DNA of 64,000 bases from contig JAJRUZ010000042.1 of NCBI GenBank assembly GCA_024277525.1, positions 124,001 to 188,000 on the forward strand. The letters run 5' to 3'. Below the pieces are notes generated by a model. The model was not told the DNA's origin. It did no database searches and was given only the letters and a program-made list of their open reading frames with translations. The position numbers and the translations under genes were made by a program. Positions 17,295-26,006 of this stretch are shown piece after piece. This stretch comes from Caldifarciminota bacterium. GTDB taxonomy: Bacteria; Hydrothermota; Hydrothermia; Hydrothermales; JAJRUZ01. Position 1 is the first letter of the stretch. The number at the start of each line of letters is the position of its first letter.

Positions 17295-18257
17295 ATGAGA
17301 ATATTTATTGATACAACGTGTCTGAATTACACATTTTCAGGGATTCAGAATTTTACAATCAATCTTATAAAAGAATTTAAAAATCTGGGAGAGGAAGTAA
17401 AGGAAATAAAAAAACCTTTTTTTAATTTTTTATTTGAAAAGGGCGATATTTATTTAGGTCCTGACGGAAGGGTTCCTTTTATTAAAAAAGTAAAAATCAT
17501 AAGCACAATCATTCATGATGTATGTTTTGAAACAAATCCTGAGACTTTTCCTGAAAAAGCGGTAAAAATTGCGAGAAAAAAAGTAAAAAAAGCCCTTTTA
17601 AAATCAGACATAATCTTTACTCCTTCAAATTTTACAAAAAAAATGATAGAGAAATTTTATGGCATAAAAAATAAAGTTTATACAATATATCCTGGAGTTA
17701 ATTTTCCTGACACGTTAAAACAGGTTGAAAACTTACCTGAAAAATTCTTTCTTTTTGTAGGGACGGTTCAGAAAAGGAAAAATTGTTTAAATCTTGTAAA
17801 GGCTTTTAAAGAACTCAATTTAAGAAACATTTGTCTTTTACTCGCAGGAGAGGAAGGATTCGGTGCAGAAGAAGTAAAAAAAGAAATAAGCAGAAATATT
17901 ATATGGTTGAAAAGGTATTTTTCACAAGAAGAAATATTTTATTTATATAAAAAAGCAATTGCCTTGGTTTTTCCAAGTTTATGTGAGGGATTCGGTCTGC
18001 CCGTTCTTGAAGCAATGGCATCCATGACTCCTGTAATTGCTTCCTCCTTGCAGGTTTTTAAAGAATATGCGAAGGATAAAATTTTTTATCTCACAGGATT
18101 TGATATTAAGGATATAAAAGAGGGTATAATTAAGTTTCTTGATGAATCCGAGGAGGAAATTAAAAAAAAGGTAAAGGAGGCAAAAAAAATTGCTGATGGG
18201 TTTTCATGGAAAAAAACCGCTTTAAATACCCTTAAAGTATGGAAGGAAACAATCTGA
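17295..18257 (+). CDS. Glycosyltransferase family 4 (GT-B)
   Basis: 320 residues. The N-terminal domain begins MRIFIDTTCLNYTFSGIQNF, typical of GT4 enzymes with an early Gly-Ile loop. The C-terminal donor domain has FLFVGTVQKRKNCLNLVKAF and FPSLCEGFGLPVLEAMA, which supplies the E-x7-E motif. A mannosyl- or galactosyltransferase for surface glycans is likely; the substrate is unknown. A TATAAT box ends five bases before the ATG, so the mRNA is probably leaderless. The end overlaps the next gene by 19 bases. Confidence 0.85.
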   Translation: MRIFIDTTCLNYTFSGIQNFTINLIKEFKNLGEEVKEIKKPFFNFLFEKGDIYLGPDGRVPFIKKVKIISTIIHDVCFETNPETFPEKAVKIARKKVKKALLKSDIIFTPSNFTKKMIEKFYGIKNKVYTIYPGVNFPDTLKQVENLPEKFFLFVGTVQKRKNCLNLVKAFKELNLRNICLLLAGEEGFGAEEVKKEISRNIIWLKRYFSQEEIFYLYKKAIALVFPSLCEGFGLPVLEAMASMTPVIASSLQVFKEYAKDKIFYLTGFDIKDIKEGIIKFLDESEEEIKKKVKEAKKIADGFSWKKTALNTLKVWKETI

Positions 18258-19606
18258 TTCTGAAGATAATTGAAAATCCAGAAATTCTGGATTCGGAAAG
18301 GGTGCCTTCTGTTTTTCATTATAAAAATTCTGATAAATTTTTTGATATAATAAACGAAAAAAGGGAATTCGGGGAAAGAATTTTGGTTCTCGGACATGAA
18401 GACATGGATGGTATCTCCTCACTTTACGGGATGGAAGTATTGCTTAGAAGAAAGGGAATGGATTTTGAAATTTATCTTCCCTCAAGGGAAAATGAAGCAC
18501 ATGGAATTTCGGAAGAGGTGATAAAAAAAATAAAAAATGAGGGATTTGACTTTTTAATCACCGTTGACTGCGGAATCTCAAATGAGAGGGAAATAAAACT
18601 TTTAAGAGAGTTGGGATTTGATGTATTCATTATAGATCATCATTCAGAGGGAAATTTTAAAGAGGAAAACTTAATTCATCCCTTTATCGGAAAAGGATTT
18701 CCTTTTCTATCCTCGGGTGTTCTTGTGTTTTTGATACTTATGCATGAATTAAAGGAAGAACTGTGGGAAAATGAGGATTTATTTGATTTTACTTATCTTG
18801 CGGGACTTTCTGTGCTCTCGGATAAAATGCCGCAAGCCGGTCCGAATGAGTTTGTTTTAAAAAAATCTCAAAAAATCTTTTCATACACCAGAATATATAA
18901 AATTTTCAATGAGGTGAATTTAAAGCCTCCGGGATTTAAGGAGATTTCCAAAATAATTTCAACCATACCGGCAGAAAGTGGAAGTCATTTAATTTTTGAT
19001 TTTCTCAGAGAAAAGGAGCATGAGAGTCAGAAAAAAATAATGAAAAGGATAATATCGAGATATATAGAGGAACAAGGCAAGTTTGAGGAAAGTATGTTTT
19101 ATGCGCGTAATTCTTATTATACCGAAAACAATGTTACCTTTATTGTTTCAAGGGAAATAAATCCAAGATATGCAGGATGGATAGCGTCAAGATTTTTAAA
19201 AGACAGTGGTTTTCCTGTAATTTGTATTGCTAAAAAAAACAACGAATGGGTCGGAGAGGCGAGGTCAAAGCCTCCTTTTTCAATTCTTAAAGTTCTCAGA
19301 GAGGTTTCTTTTCTTTTTAAGGATTTCGGGGGGCATCCCTTTGCGTGCGGGTTCAGCATAAAAGAAGAAAACTTACATCCATTCTTTGAGAATTTGAAAA
19401 AATTAACAGCAGAGATTAAAAACTTCATTCCTGAACCGGATATTATCATTGATGAATATGAATTTAGAGAAAAAAGGAAGGTATTAGATGAGTTATGTTT
19501 AAGGGGAATATATTTTTCGGTTGTTGTAAAGGGTAAAGAAGAGGAAAAGTTTTATTTTTCAACATCTAAGGGACTTCATGTACTATCCGAGCCACTTTCT
19601 CGTTAA
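18239..19606 (+). CDS. RecJ-like DHH-family phosphoesterase
   Basis: 455 residues. DHH motifs in order: GHEDMDGISSLYG (motif I, with Glu in place of the usual residue after His), TVDCGIS (II), DHH (III, near residue 138), AGLSVLSDKMP (IV). The DHHA1 domain ends with GGHPFACGFSI. The family hydrolyses single-stranded DNA 5'-3' (RecJ) or small nucleotides. It is about 100 residues shorter than classical RecJ because the OB-fold tail is reduced, so a specialised nuclease is possible. It overlaps the glycosyltransferase upstream, though the functions seem unrelated. Confidence 0.8.
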   Translation: MEGNNLILKIIENPEILDSERVPSVFHYKNSDKFFDIINEKREFGERILVLGHEDMDGISSLYGMEVLLRRKGMDFEIYLPSRENEAHGISEEVIKKIKNEGFDFLITVDCGISNEREIKLLRELGFDVFIIDHHSEGNFKEENLIHPFIGKGFPFLSSGVLVFLILMHELKEELWENEDLFDFTYLAGLSVLSDKMPQAGPNEFVLKKSQKIFSYTRIYKIFNEVNLKPPGFKEISKIISTIPAESGSHLIFDFLREKEHESQKKIMKRIISRYIEEQGKFEESMFYARNSYYTENNVTFIVSREINPRYAGWIASRFLKDSGFPVICIAKKNNEWVGEARSKPPFSILKVLREVSFLFKDFGGHPFACGFSIKEENLHPFFENLKKLTAEIKNFIPEPDIIIDEYEFREKRKVLDELCLRGIYFSVVVKGKEEEKFYFSTSKGLHVLSEPLSR

Positions 19607-19639
19607 TGCCTTTTATGTGTTTTGTCTAAAGTATAGAAA

Positions 19640-19737
19640 TCGTGGCAGTACGATTTATCGTACATTGATACTTGCCGTAAGGATACGGGTTTTACATATT
19701 GTATTTATTCCTCTGTAGGAGTGTTTCCTAACCACGA
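19640..19737. repeat. REP-like palindromic element between convergent genes
   Basis: The 19715-19737 segment GTAGGAGTGTTTCCTAACCACGA is a diverged copy of the repeat found twice at 29460-29516. It is bracketed with TCGTGG (19640) pairing with CCACGA (19732). Inside lie a perfect 16-base palindrome gtacgat-tt-atcgtac (19648-19663) and a CCGTA/TACGG hairpin. The element sits between two convergent genes, where REP sequences often occur. No T tract, so not an ordinary terminator. Confidence 0.5.
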
Positions 19738-19747
19738 AAAAATTTCT

Positions 19748-20866
19748 TCAAATTTTTCTGACAAATACTAACGAATAACAGGCAACGGTCTTTTCAAAGA
19801 GTCCTTCAAAAGTTTTTGCTTTGATGTTTATTTTGCTCTCTTTAACACCCAAGATTTTCGCCAAATTTTTCTTGATTTTTCTCTTTTTATCTTTAAGTTT
19901 CGGTTCTTCAAGAAAGACGGTTATGTCAATATTTAAAAATTCATAACCCTCTGCTTTAAAAATTTTTAAAATTTCCTTTAAAAAAAATTCGGATTTTGTT
20001 CCTTTCCATCTTTTGTCCGTATCAGGAAAATATTCTCCTATATCCCCTTTTCCCATGGCTCCTAAGATTGCGTCAATAAGGGAATGAATAACAACATCGC
20101 CATCCGAATGTCCGATTGCTCTTATACCTTCCTTTATTTTTATCCCCCCGAGAATTAGATTTCCCTTTTTATATTCAAGTCTGTGAATATCAAATCCGAG
20201 TCCTGTTTTAAAACAAAACAAATTTTCAATTTCCTTTAAAATTTTCACATCCTCTTTAAAGGTTATTTTAAAATTAAAAAAATTATCTTTCAAATAAAAA
20301 GGAGAGATTGATAGGGTTTCTTTCAAAAGGGTTGATTCGTCAGGAAAGTCTCTTTTTTTTGTTTTTTTGAATGCTTTTAGAATCAGAGACTTTTTTGTTC
20401 CCTGCGGTGTATGGATCAACTTCAAGGATTCTCTTTTTATCAATTTATCTTCATAAATGGCAGTATCCGATGGATTCACATAAGGAACAACAAGGTCTTT
20501 TGTTTTAAGTTTTTTTCTTATTTTTTTGATCAATTCTATTGAAGGAAAAGGTCTTGCGAGGTCATGAATAAGAAGGTATTCAAAATTTGCTTTTTTAACT
20601 GCAATTTCAACGCTTTCTGCTCTGGTCTTTCCGCCTTTTACTATTTTTAAAGGCAAATTAAATTCTGTGTTTTTAATTTCTTTTTTAATGTTCTCAAAAA
20701 GAAACTCCGGCACAGTAAGAATAACCTCGCCTATGAAGTTAATTTTTTCAAGTTTTTTTATATGGTATGAATAAATGGGTAAGTTGAAAATTTTGAGTTT
20801 TATTTTAGGAAAGCCGAGTCTCTCTCCTTTTCCTGCTCCGAGTAGTATAAAACTTGTATCTTTCAA
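19748..20866 (-). CDS. ispDF: Bifunctional IspD/IspF isoprenoid synthesis enzyme
   Basis: 372 residues. Residues 1-215 are IspD, the MEP cytidylyltransferase: ILLGAGKGERLGFPKIKL is the nucleotide-binding loop, and HDLARPF follows near residue 100. Residues 218-372 are IspF, the MECDP synthase: GLGFDIHRL gives the zinc-binding Asp and His, and IGHSDGDVVIHSLIDAILGA the next His and the active-site loop. The two domains catalyse non-consecutive steps of the MEP pathway. A TTG start overlaps the DUF4321 stop by four bases (TTGA), so it is co-translated with it. Confidence 0.93.
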   Translation of the reverse strand: MKDTSFILLGAGKGERLGFPKIKLKIFNLPIYSYHIKKLEKINFIGEVILTVPEFLFENIKKEIKNTEFNLPLKIVKGGKTRAESVEIAVKKANFEYLLIHDLARPFPSIELIKKIRKKLKTKDLVVPYVNPSDTAIYEDKLIKRESLKLIHTPQGTKKSLILKAFKKTKKRDFPDESTLLKETLSISPFYLKDNFFNFKITFKEDVKILKEIENLFCFKTGLGFDIHRLEYKKGNLILGGIKIKEGIRAIGHSDGDVVIHSLIDAILGAMGKGDIGEYFPDTDKRWKGTKSEFFLKEILKIFKAEGYEFLNIDITVFLEEPKLKDKKRKIKKNLAKILGVKESKINIKAKTFEGLFEKTVACYSLVFVRKI

Positions 20867-21129
20867 ATTTTTTGCAAAAGATAAATCATAAAAAATATTA
20901 AAATAAAGGTTAAGAGGTTGAGTTTAAAAATAAAGCCGAAGTTTAAATCAAGAATCAGGAGATTAAGTTTAATTTCCGGTATTCCGACTTTGACAGTATA
21001 TAAAATTGCATCTCTTGCAGGAGATTTCGGAAAAAAATACCTTAAAATTACTCCCAAGATATCACCGAATGCACCAGCAAGAATTACGGCTATAATATTT
21101 CGTAAAGTAAAAATTCTTTTTGCACTCAT
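20863..21129 (-). CDS. DUF4321-family membrane protein
   Basis: 88 residues with two membrane helices. The first (IIAVILAGAFGDILGVILRYFF) and the second (LLILDLNFGFIFKLNLLTFILIFFMIYLL) flank a short loop; the LDLNFGFIFKLNL segment is the part I associate with DUF4321. The function of the family is unknown. It lies between an aminotransferase gene (62 bases upstream) and ispDF (4-base overlap). Confidence 0.75.
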   Translation of the reverse strand: MSAKRIFTLRNIIAVILAGAFGDILGVILRYFFPKSPARDAILYTVKVGIPEIKLNLLILDLNFGFIFKLNLLTFILIFFMIYLLQKI

Positions 21130-21191
21130 AGTTAAAAAGAAAAGAAATATTAAGGTTTTTAAGTAGAAAATTTCAATAGGAATTCAAAAAA

Positions 21192-22304
21192 TCATCTTTT
21201 ATAAAATTTTTTTATTTTTTCGCATACATATAAAACATCCTCATCTTTTAAATAAGGATGGCATGGCAAAGAAATAACCTCCCTTGATAATTTTTCTGTT
21301 AAAGGAAGGGAACCTTCTTTATATCCGTAAAACCTTGCCGCAGGTTGAAGATGGCAAGGAATGGGATAGTGAATGCCTGTTTCTATCCCTTTTTCTCTTA
21401 AATAGACCCTCAATTTATCCCTATCCTTTGCTCTTATCACAAAAAGATGATAAACCGATTTTTTATTTTTATCTTCTTTTGGTAAGATAACCTCGTTAAT
21501 GTCCCTTAGATTATCCCTATAAATTTTCGCTATTTCCCTTCTTCTTTCATTCCATTTATCCAGGAACCTCAATTTTAACAGTAAAACAGCTGCTTGAATT
21601 TCATCCATTCTGAAATTAAAGCCCATCATTTTACTTTCATAAGAGGAGACCTGTCCGTGTACCCTCATTAATTTCATTCTTTCATAAATTTCTTGATGAT
21701 TTGTGGAAATTCCTCCTGCTTCTCCGAGTGCTCCGAGGTTTTTCGTGTAATAAAAACTGAAAGCAGAAACATCTCCCAGATTTCCTACTTTTTCATCTTT
21801 ATACTTCCCTCCGTGTGCCTGAGCAGAGTCTTCGACCAGAATAATATCCGGATTTTCTCTTTTTATCTGCCAGAACTTGTCCATATTACATGGGGTACCG
21901 AAGAGATGGACAAGAATTATTGCCTTTGTTCTTTCGGTAATTTTATTTTTTACATCTTCTGGATCAATTGTATAATCGCTTTTTTTTACCTCTGCAAATA
22001 CTGGTTTTGCTTTCACCATCCATACTGCTTCAAGGGTTGCAAAAAAGGTGAAGGATGGTAAAATAATTTCATCATTTTCTCCTATTCCTGCCCCTCTCAG
22101 TGCGAGGTGAAGTGCATCGGTTCCTGAGGAGCATGTTAAAAAAAATTTTGTTCCGCAGTATTCTGCAAATTTTCTTTCAAATTCCTGTTGATAAGGACCT
22201 AAAAAAAGTTTCATTTCAGAAAAAATTTCTTTCCATAAGGAAAACAATTCTTCTTTTATTTCAATATATGCGGATCGAAGGTCAGCAAGTTTTATTTTTT
22301 TCAT
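21192..22304 (-). CDS. DegT/DnrJ/EryC1/StrS-type sugar aminotransferase
   Basis: 370 residues from the ATG at 22304 (MKKIKLADL); the ORF track's TTG at 22340 adds a doubtful 12 residues. PLP-enzyme landmarks: SSGTDALHLALRGAGIG (phosphate loop), DEIILPSFTFFAT, VEDSAQAHGG (Asp binding the pyridine N), and AFSFYYTKNLGALGEAGG with the Schiff-base Lys. Such enzymes aminate 3- or 4-keto sugars for O-antigen or S-layer glycans. It is followed by DUF4321 and ispDF and preceded by a glycosyltransferase. A TATTAT box lies six bases upstream of the ATG. Confidence 0.9.
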   Translation of the reverse strand: MKKIKLADLRSAYIEIKEELFSLWKEIFSEMKLFLGPYQQEFERKFAEYCGTKFFLTCSSGTDALHLALRGAGIGENDEIILPSFTFFATLEAVWMVKAKPVFAEVKKSDYTIDPEDVKNKITERTKAIILVHLFGTPCNMDKFWQIKRENPDIILVEDSAQAHGGKYKDEKVGNLGDVSAFSFYYTKNLGALGEAGGISTNHQEIYERMKLMRVHGQVSSYESKMMGFNFRMDEIQAAVLLLKLRFLDKWNERRREIAKIYRDNLRDINEVILPKEDKNKKSVYHLFVIRAKDRDKLRVYLREKGIETGIHYPIPCHLQPAARFYGYKEGSLPLTEKLSREVISLPCHPYLKDEDVLYVCEKIKKFYKR

Positions 22305-22353
22305 AAGAGAATAATAAGGAAGTAAAAATATTAAAAACAAGTTAAATAATTAC

Positions 22354-23499
22354 TTAATAAAAACAGTTTGGAAAATCCGGATTGAAGAGCTTTCTCTGAT
22401 CCCTATTCCCACATCCCGATCCGTATACCTTTTCCACCCTTTCAGCTATTTTTATCCAGTCAAAATTTTTTGAGAATTCAAGTCCTTTTTCCTTTAATTT
22501 TTCTCTTAAATTTTCATCACTTATCAGAATTTCAATTTTTTCCGCAAGGTCATTTTCATTCTTATTTTTGAATAAAAGTCCGTTTATTCCGTGTTTTACA
22601 ACTTCATTATATCCCTCAATATCAGAACATATAACAGGGGTCCCTGATGCCATTGCTTCAATTAAAACAATTCCGAAAGTTTCACCACCTATTGCAGGTG
22701 ACACATATATATCAGCACTTCTGAAAATTATAGGTAATTCTTCAGTGGATACAAATCCGAAAAATTTTACATTCAGATTATTCTCTTGAGAAAATTTTTT
22801 GGCATTATCAAGCAAAGGACCTTTTCCCACCATCCAGAAATCAATGTCTTTATATCCTTTTTTCCTTAATATATTTATTGCCTTTAAAAAAATAAAGGGT
22901 CCTTTTCTGGGTTCAAATCTTCCGACAAATAAACTTATTAAATTATTTTTTTTAATCCTTTTTCCTTCAGGATTGAATCTCTTTGTATCAACCCCGTTCG
23001 GAATAATAACATAATTTCCGAAGGGAAAATATTTTTTGATTTCCCTATATGCTTTTTTTGAGACACATATAACCCTATCTAATTTTTTAAAACTTTCTTT
23101 ATAAAAAATTCTTGCGAGTTTATAAAAATTGAAACCGACAAAGGCGGTGTGAAAGGTAGCAATATTTTTTGAATCCGAAAACATAAGGGCGTGATAGGGC
23201 AGATTATGTCCCAAAGGACCGTGTGTATGGACAATATCATAACTTCTTTTGAACACCTCTCTTAATTTTTTTCTATATCCTTTTTCCCATGTAAAGGTAA
23301 TCTGTGTGAAATTTAAGGGTAGAATATTTATTCTTCCGACCCTTATCACATCCTTTTCTGATTCTCCTCCGTCATAACGGGCTGTTAAGATTTTGACCAC
23401 ATGTCCTCTTTCCCTCAATGCTTTTGATAAATGATACATATGTTCTGATACGCCTCCCGGAAAGGGATAATAGGCATCCGAGACCATTAAAATTTTCAT
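22354..23499 (-). CDS. Glycosyltransferase family 4, PimA/PimB-like
   Basis: 381 residues. Typical GT4 start MKILMVSDAYYPFPGGVSEH, then HTHGPLGHNLPYHAL. The donor domain shows LFVGRFEPRKGPFIFLKAI and the E-x7-E region SPAIGGETFGIVLIEAMASGTPV. This pattern resembles phosphatidylinositol mannosyltransferases and related lipid-linked glycosyltransferases, so the acceptor may be a lipid. Start and stop overlap cvpA by four bases. Confidence 0.88.
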   Translation of the reverse strand: MKILMVSDAYYPFPGGVSEHMYHLSKALRERGHVVKILTARYDGGESEKDVIRVGRINILPLNFTQITFTWEKGYRKKLREVFKRSYDIVHTHGPLGHNLPYHALMFSDSKNIATFHTAFVGFNFYKLARIFYKESFKKLDRVICVSKKAYREIKKYFPFGNYVIIPNGVDTKRFNPEGKRIKKNNLISLFVGRFEPRKGPFIFLKAINILRKKGYKDIDFWMVGKGPLLDNAKKFSQENNLNVKFFGFVSTEELPIIFRSADIYVSPAIGGETFGIVLIEAMASGTPVICSDIEGYNEVVKHGINGLLFKNKNENDLAEKIEILISDENLREKLKEKGLEFSKNFDWIKIAERVEKVYGSGCGNRDQRKLFNPDFPNCFY

Positions 23500-23942
23500 T
23501 TAATTCTTTCAAGTATTTTTGATTCAATTTCAAGTAAAATTTCCGGGATTTTTGCTCCTTTAATAAGTGAAGAAAATCCGAAAGTATAGAGCAGATGAAT
23601 TACTGCAAGTGTAAAAAGAATACTTAAAATTAAAAGGGATAAACTCCCTAATAATTTATCCCAGAATGAAAGTCCCAAATTTTTTATTGCTTTCTTTCCT
23701 GTTTTGGAAAGAAGAACAAATATTAAAAGTGAAAAAATAAATATTAAAAAAAATGATAAAAGCAGGGGTAAAGGAATAAAATCAGGAAGATAAGTTTTTA
23801 ATTTCGGAGAAAGATTGTATGCAAGAAGCACGGAAAAAGCAACCGAAAACCACCCTGTCAATAATTTCCATAATCCCTGAAACGCACCGACCAAAATTGA
23901 TATACCGAAGGTGATTAAAATAATTATATCAAATGGATGCAT
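23496..23942 (-). CDS. cvpA: CvpA-family membrane protein
   Basis: 148 residues with four membrane helices. The N-terminal helix MHPFDIIILITFGISILVGAF, followed by QGLWKLLTGWFSV, and the LGLSFWDKLLGSLSLLILS motif before the fourth helix are the CvpA signature. The family is linked to envelope stress resistance and colicin V production, but its exact role is unclear. It is the first gene of a minus-strand operon; a TATAAT box lies eight bases before the ATG, back to back with the ftsX promoter. Confidence 0.85.
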   Translation of the reverse strand: MHPFDIIILITFGISILVGAFQGLWKLLTGWFSVAFSVLLAYNLSPKLKTYLPDFIPLPLLLSFFLIFIFSLLIFVLLSKTGKKAIKNLGLSFWDKLLGSLSLLILSILFTLAVIHLLYTFGFSSLIKGAKIPEILLEIESKILERIK

Positions 23943-23973
23943 TTTTATTTATTATAGCATTAAAATAAATAAT

Positions 23974-24834
23974 ATGTCTTTATCCTTCATTTTCAGGGAA
24001 ACACTTAAAGGAATAAAAAATAATATAAAAATGGCTCTAACAAGTGTATTTATAATGTCTTTTTCTTTATTCTTTTTTATGTTTTTTATAATTTTAACTC
24101 TTAATTCCTTAAATATTATTTATAAAAGAGCAAATGAAATAAAATTTGAAGTCTATCCTTCTGAAAATTTAAATAATAAGTTTATGAATTTTTTTAAAGA
24201 CCTTTTGAGTTCCCTGAGGGGTGTTAAAAGGGTCATTTTTGTTGATTCAAAAGAGGGTAGGGAACTCTTTTTAAAAGATTACCCGGAATATAAAGAACTT
24301 TTAAATATTTTTGAAGAAGAAATATTCCCCCCGAAATTCACCCTTGAACTTAAACCTTATGTTTTACTCAGGGGCGAAATTCCTGAACTTAAATCCTTCA
24401 TTTCACGATTACCCGGAATAAAAGAAGTTTATTTCGGAGAGGAATATCTGCTAAAGGTTTTTAAATTACTCGTTTTCCTTTTATTCATTGATATTTTCTT
24501 TTTCTTTTTCCTTTTATTTTTGCTTTCACTTACAATTCTGCAGACATTGAGATTGACAATAAGGTCAAGATTGAAACTTCTTGAGGTCCTTTACCTTGTG
24601 GGAGCAGATGAGGAATACATTCGTTCACCTTTTGCCTTGGAAGGCTCAATATACGGATTTTTCGGCTCAATTATTGCCTCTATCCTTTTCTTTGCCTTTA
24701 TTACACTCTTAAAAAAATTATTCGGGGTCACTTTCCTGTTTGTTGTTCCGACTTCCGTAGCAATAATAGCATTCGGAGTTTTACTCGGATTTTTGTCATC
24801 TCAGATAGCACTTGCTGATTTAAAAGCAATATGA
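23974..24834 (+). CDS. ftsX: Cell-division permease-like protein FtsX
   Basis: 286 residues from the ATG at 23974 (MSLSFIFRETLKG); the ORF-track start lies inside the divergent cvpA. Four membrane helices: one near residue 25-50, then three after residue 165, with a periplasmic domain of about 110 residues between. FtsX works with the ATPase FtsE to activate periplasmic murein hydrolases at the septum. The stop overlaps the next gene, an EnvC-like protein, by four bases. ftsE is not adjacent but lies about 6.3 kb downstream at 31117. Confidence 0.9.
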   Translation: MSLSFIFRETLKGIKNNIKMALTSVFIMSFSLFFFMFFIILTLNSLNIIYKRANEIKFEVYPSENLNNKFMNFFKDLLSSLRGVKRVIFVDSKEGRELFLKDYPEYKELLNIFEEEIFPPKFTLELKPYVLLRGEIPELKSFISRLPGIKEVYFGEEYLLKVFKLLVFLLFIDIFFFFFLLFLLSLTILQTLRLTIRSRLKLLEVLYLVGADEEYIRSPFALEGSIYGFFGSIIASILFFAFITLLKKLFGVTFLFVVPTSVAIIAFGVLLGFLSSQIALADLKAI

Positions 24835-25934
24835 TGATTTTATTTTTATTTTTCCAGATAAGTATCAAGGCAAAAGTTGATTCTCTTGAGAGGGAACTTA
24901 AAAGAATAAGAGAAGAAAGAAAAATTTTTGAGAAAAAAGAAGTCCAAATCCTTTCATCACTTGAGACAATAAAAAGGGAACTCGAGGTCTTAAACGAGAT
25001 GGAAAAATCCCTTTTAAAGGAAAGAAATAAACTTGAAAAAGAAGTAATGAATCTTGAAGACCTTATATTTGAAAATGAGAGGGAGCTTAAAAGGACAAAG
25101 AATGTGATTAAAAATTTTCTTATAAGTTTATATAAATACGGAAAGGTGAGCCCTTTAAATATTTTAAAGGGTCAAGGTTCCTTTTTGAATTTTTATACAG
25201 GACTCCTCGCAATTAAAAAGGGAATAAGTTTCAAGAAAAAAATATTGGAAAAGGGAGTTTTGCTTGTAAAGAATTTGAAGGAAAGAAAAAAAGTATATGA
25301 AAGAAAAGTAAAAGATCTCAGAGAGATAGAAGAAATCACAAGGGAGAAAAAAGGAGAAATAATCGGAATTAAAAAGCAAAGGGAAAGAATTTTATACGAT
25401 ATAAGAAAAAAGAAAAAAGAGAGAAAAAAACTTGAGAAGGAACTTTTGGCACAGGTTAAAAAATTTGAAGAACTTTTGAGAAGGATTGAAAGGGAAAGAA
25501 TGGCTAAATTGAAGAAAAAATTACCCAAGAATATTCCCAAAAAGGTCTTCTCCTGGCCTTTGAGAGGAAAAATTATTTCTTATTTCGGCAACATCTGGCA
25601 TCCTGAATATAAAACAAAGATTAAAAATAATGGAGTTGATATTAAAGGTGAACCCGGAGAAAAAGTCAGGGCAGCGGACGGTGGAATTGTTGTTTATGCG
25701 AATTTATTTATGGGGTACGGTCAAACTGTGATAATTGACCACGGAGACGGTTTTTATACCGTCTATGCAGGTTTAGGAAGAATATATGTTTTTCCGGGAC
25801 AAGCTGTGGTAAGGGGGGAACCGATCGGAGAAGTCGGGATTTCCCTTTTCGGAAAAGGTTATACCCTTCATTTTGAGGTAAGATATTCCGGCAGAGCACT
25901 TGACCCACTGCTTTTCCTTCCGTTTGAAAGTTGA
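24831..25934 (+). CDS. EnvC-like murein hydrolase activator, degenerate M23 domain
   Basis: 367 residues. Signal-like start MMILFLFFQISI, then a long coiled coil (residues 15-230, Lys/Glu-rich), then an M23/LytM domain to the end. The active site is incomplete: the first His of the usual H-x-G-x-D-I is Asn (KNNGVDIKG) and the Y-x-H-L His is Gly (YAGLGRI), while LHFEV is kept. In EnvC and NlpD such degenerate domains bind and activate amidases instead of cutting murein. Coupling to ftsX fits that role. The amidase partner is not in the window. Confidence 0.85.
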   Translation: MMILFLFFQISIKAKVDSLERELKRIREERKIFEKKEVQILSSLETIKRELEVLNEMEKSLLKERNKLEKEVMNLEDLIFENERELKRTKNVIKNFLISLYKYGKVSPLNILKGQGSFLNFYTGLLAIKKGISFKKKILEKGVLLVKNLKERKKVYERKVKDLREIEEITREKKGEIIGIKKQRERILYDIRKKKKERKKLEKELLAQVKKFEELLRRIERERMAKLKKKLPKNIPKKVFSWPLRGKIISYFGNIWHPEYKTKIKNNGVDIKGEPGEKVRAADGGIVVYANLFMGYGQTVIIDHGDGFYTVYAGLGRIYVFPGQAVVRGEPIGEVGISLFGKGYTLHFEVRYSGRALDPLLFLPFES

Positions 25935-25953
25935 ATCCTTTTTACTTTAAAAT

Positions 25954-25997
25954 TGTGATGTATGTCATAGAAGAATGATTAAAAATGGGTTTATAAT
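25954..25997 (+). promoter_or_regulatory. CRP/FNR-like site upstream of a leaderless -10 box
   Basis: TGTGA-tgtatg-TCATA (25954-25969) matches the CRP/FNR-family palindrome TGTGA-N6-TCACA at nine of ten positions. A TATAAT at 25992-25997 ends nine bases before the ATG at 26007, with no -35 box. The centre of the palindrome falls about 41-45 bases before the likely start, the class II activator position. Confidence 0.45.
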
Positions 25998-26006
25998 TTA
26001 ATAATC

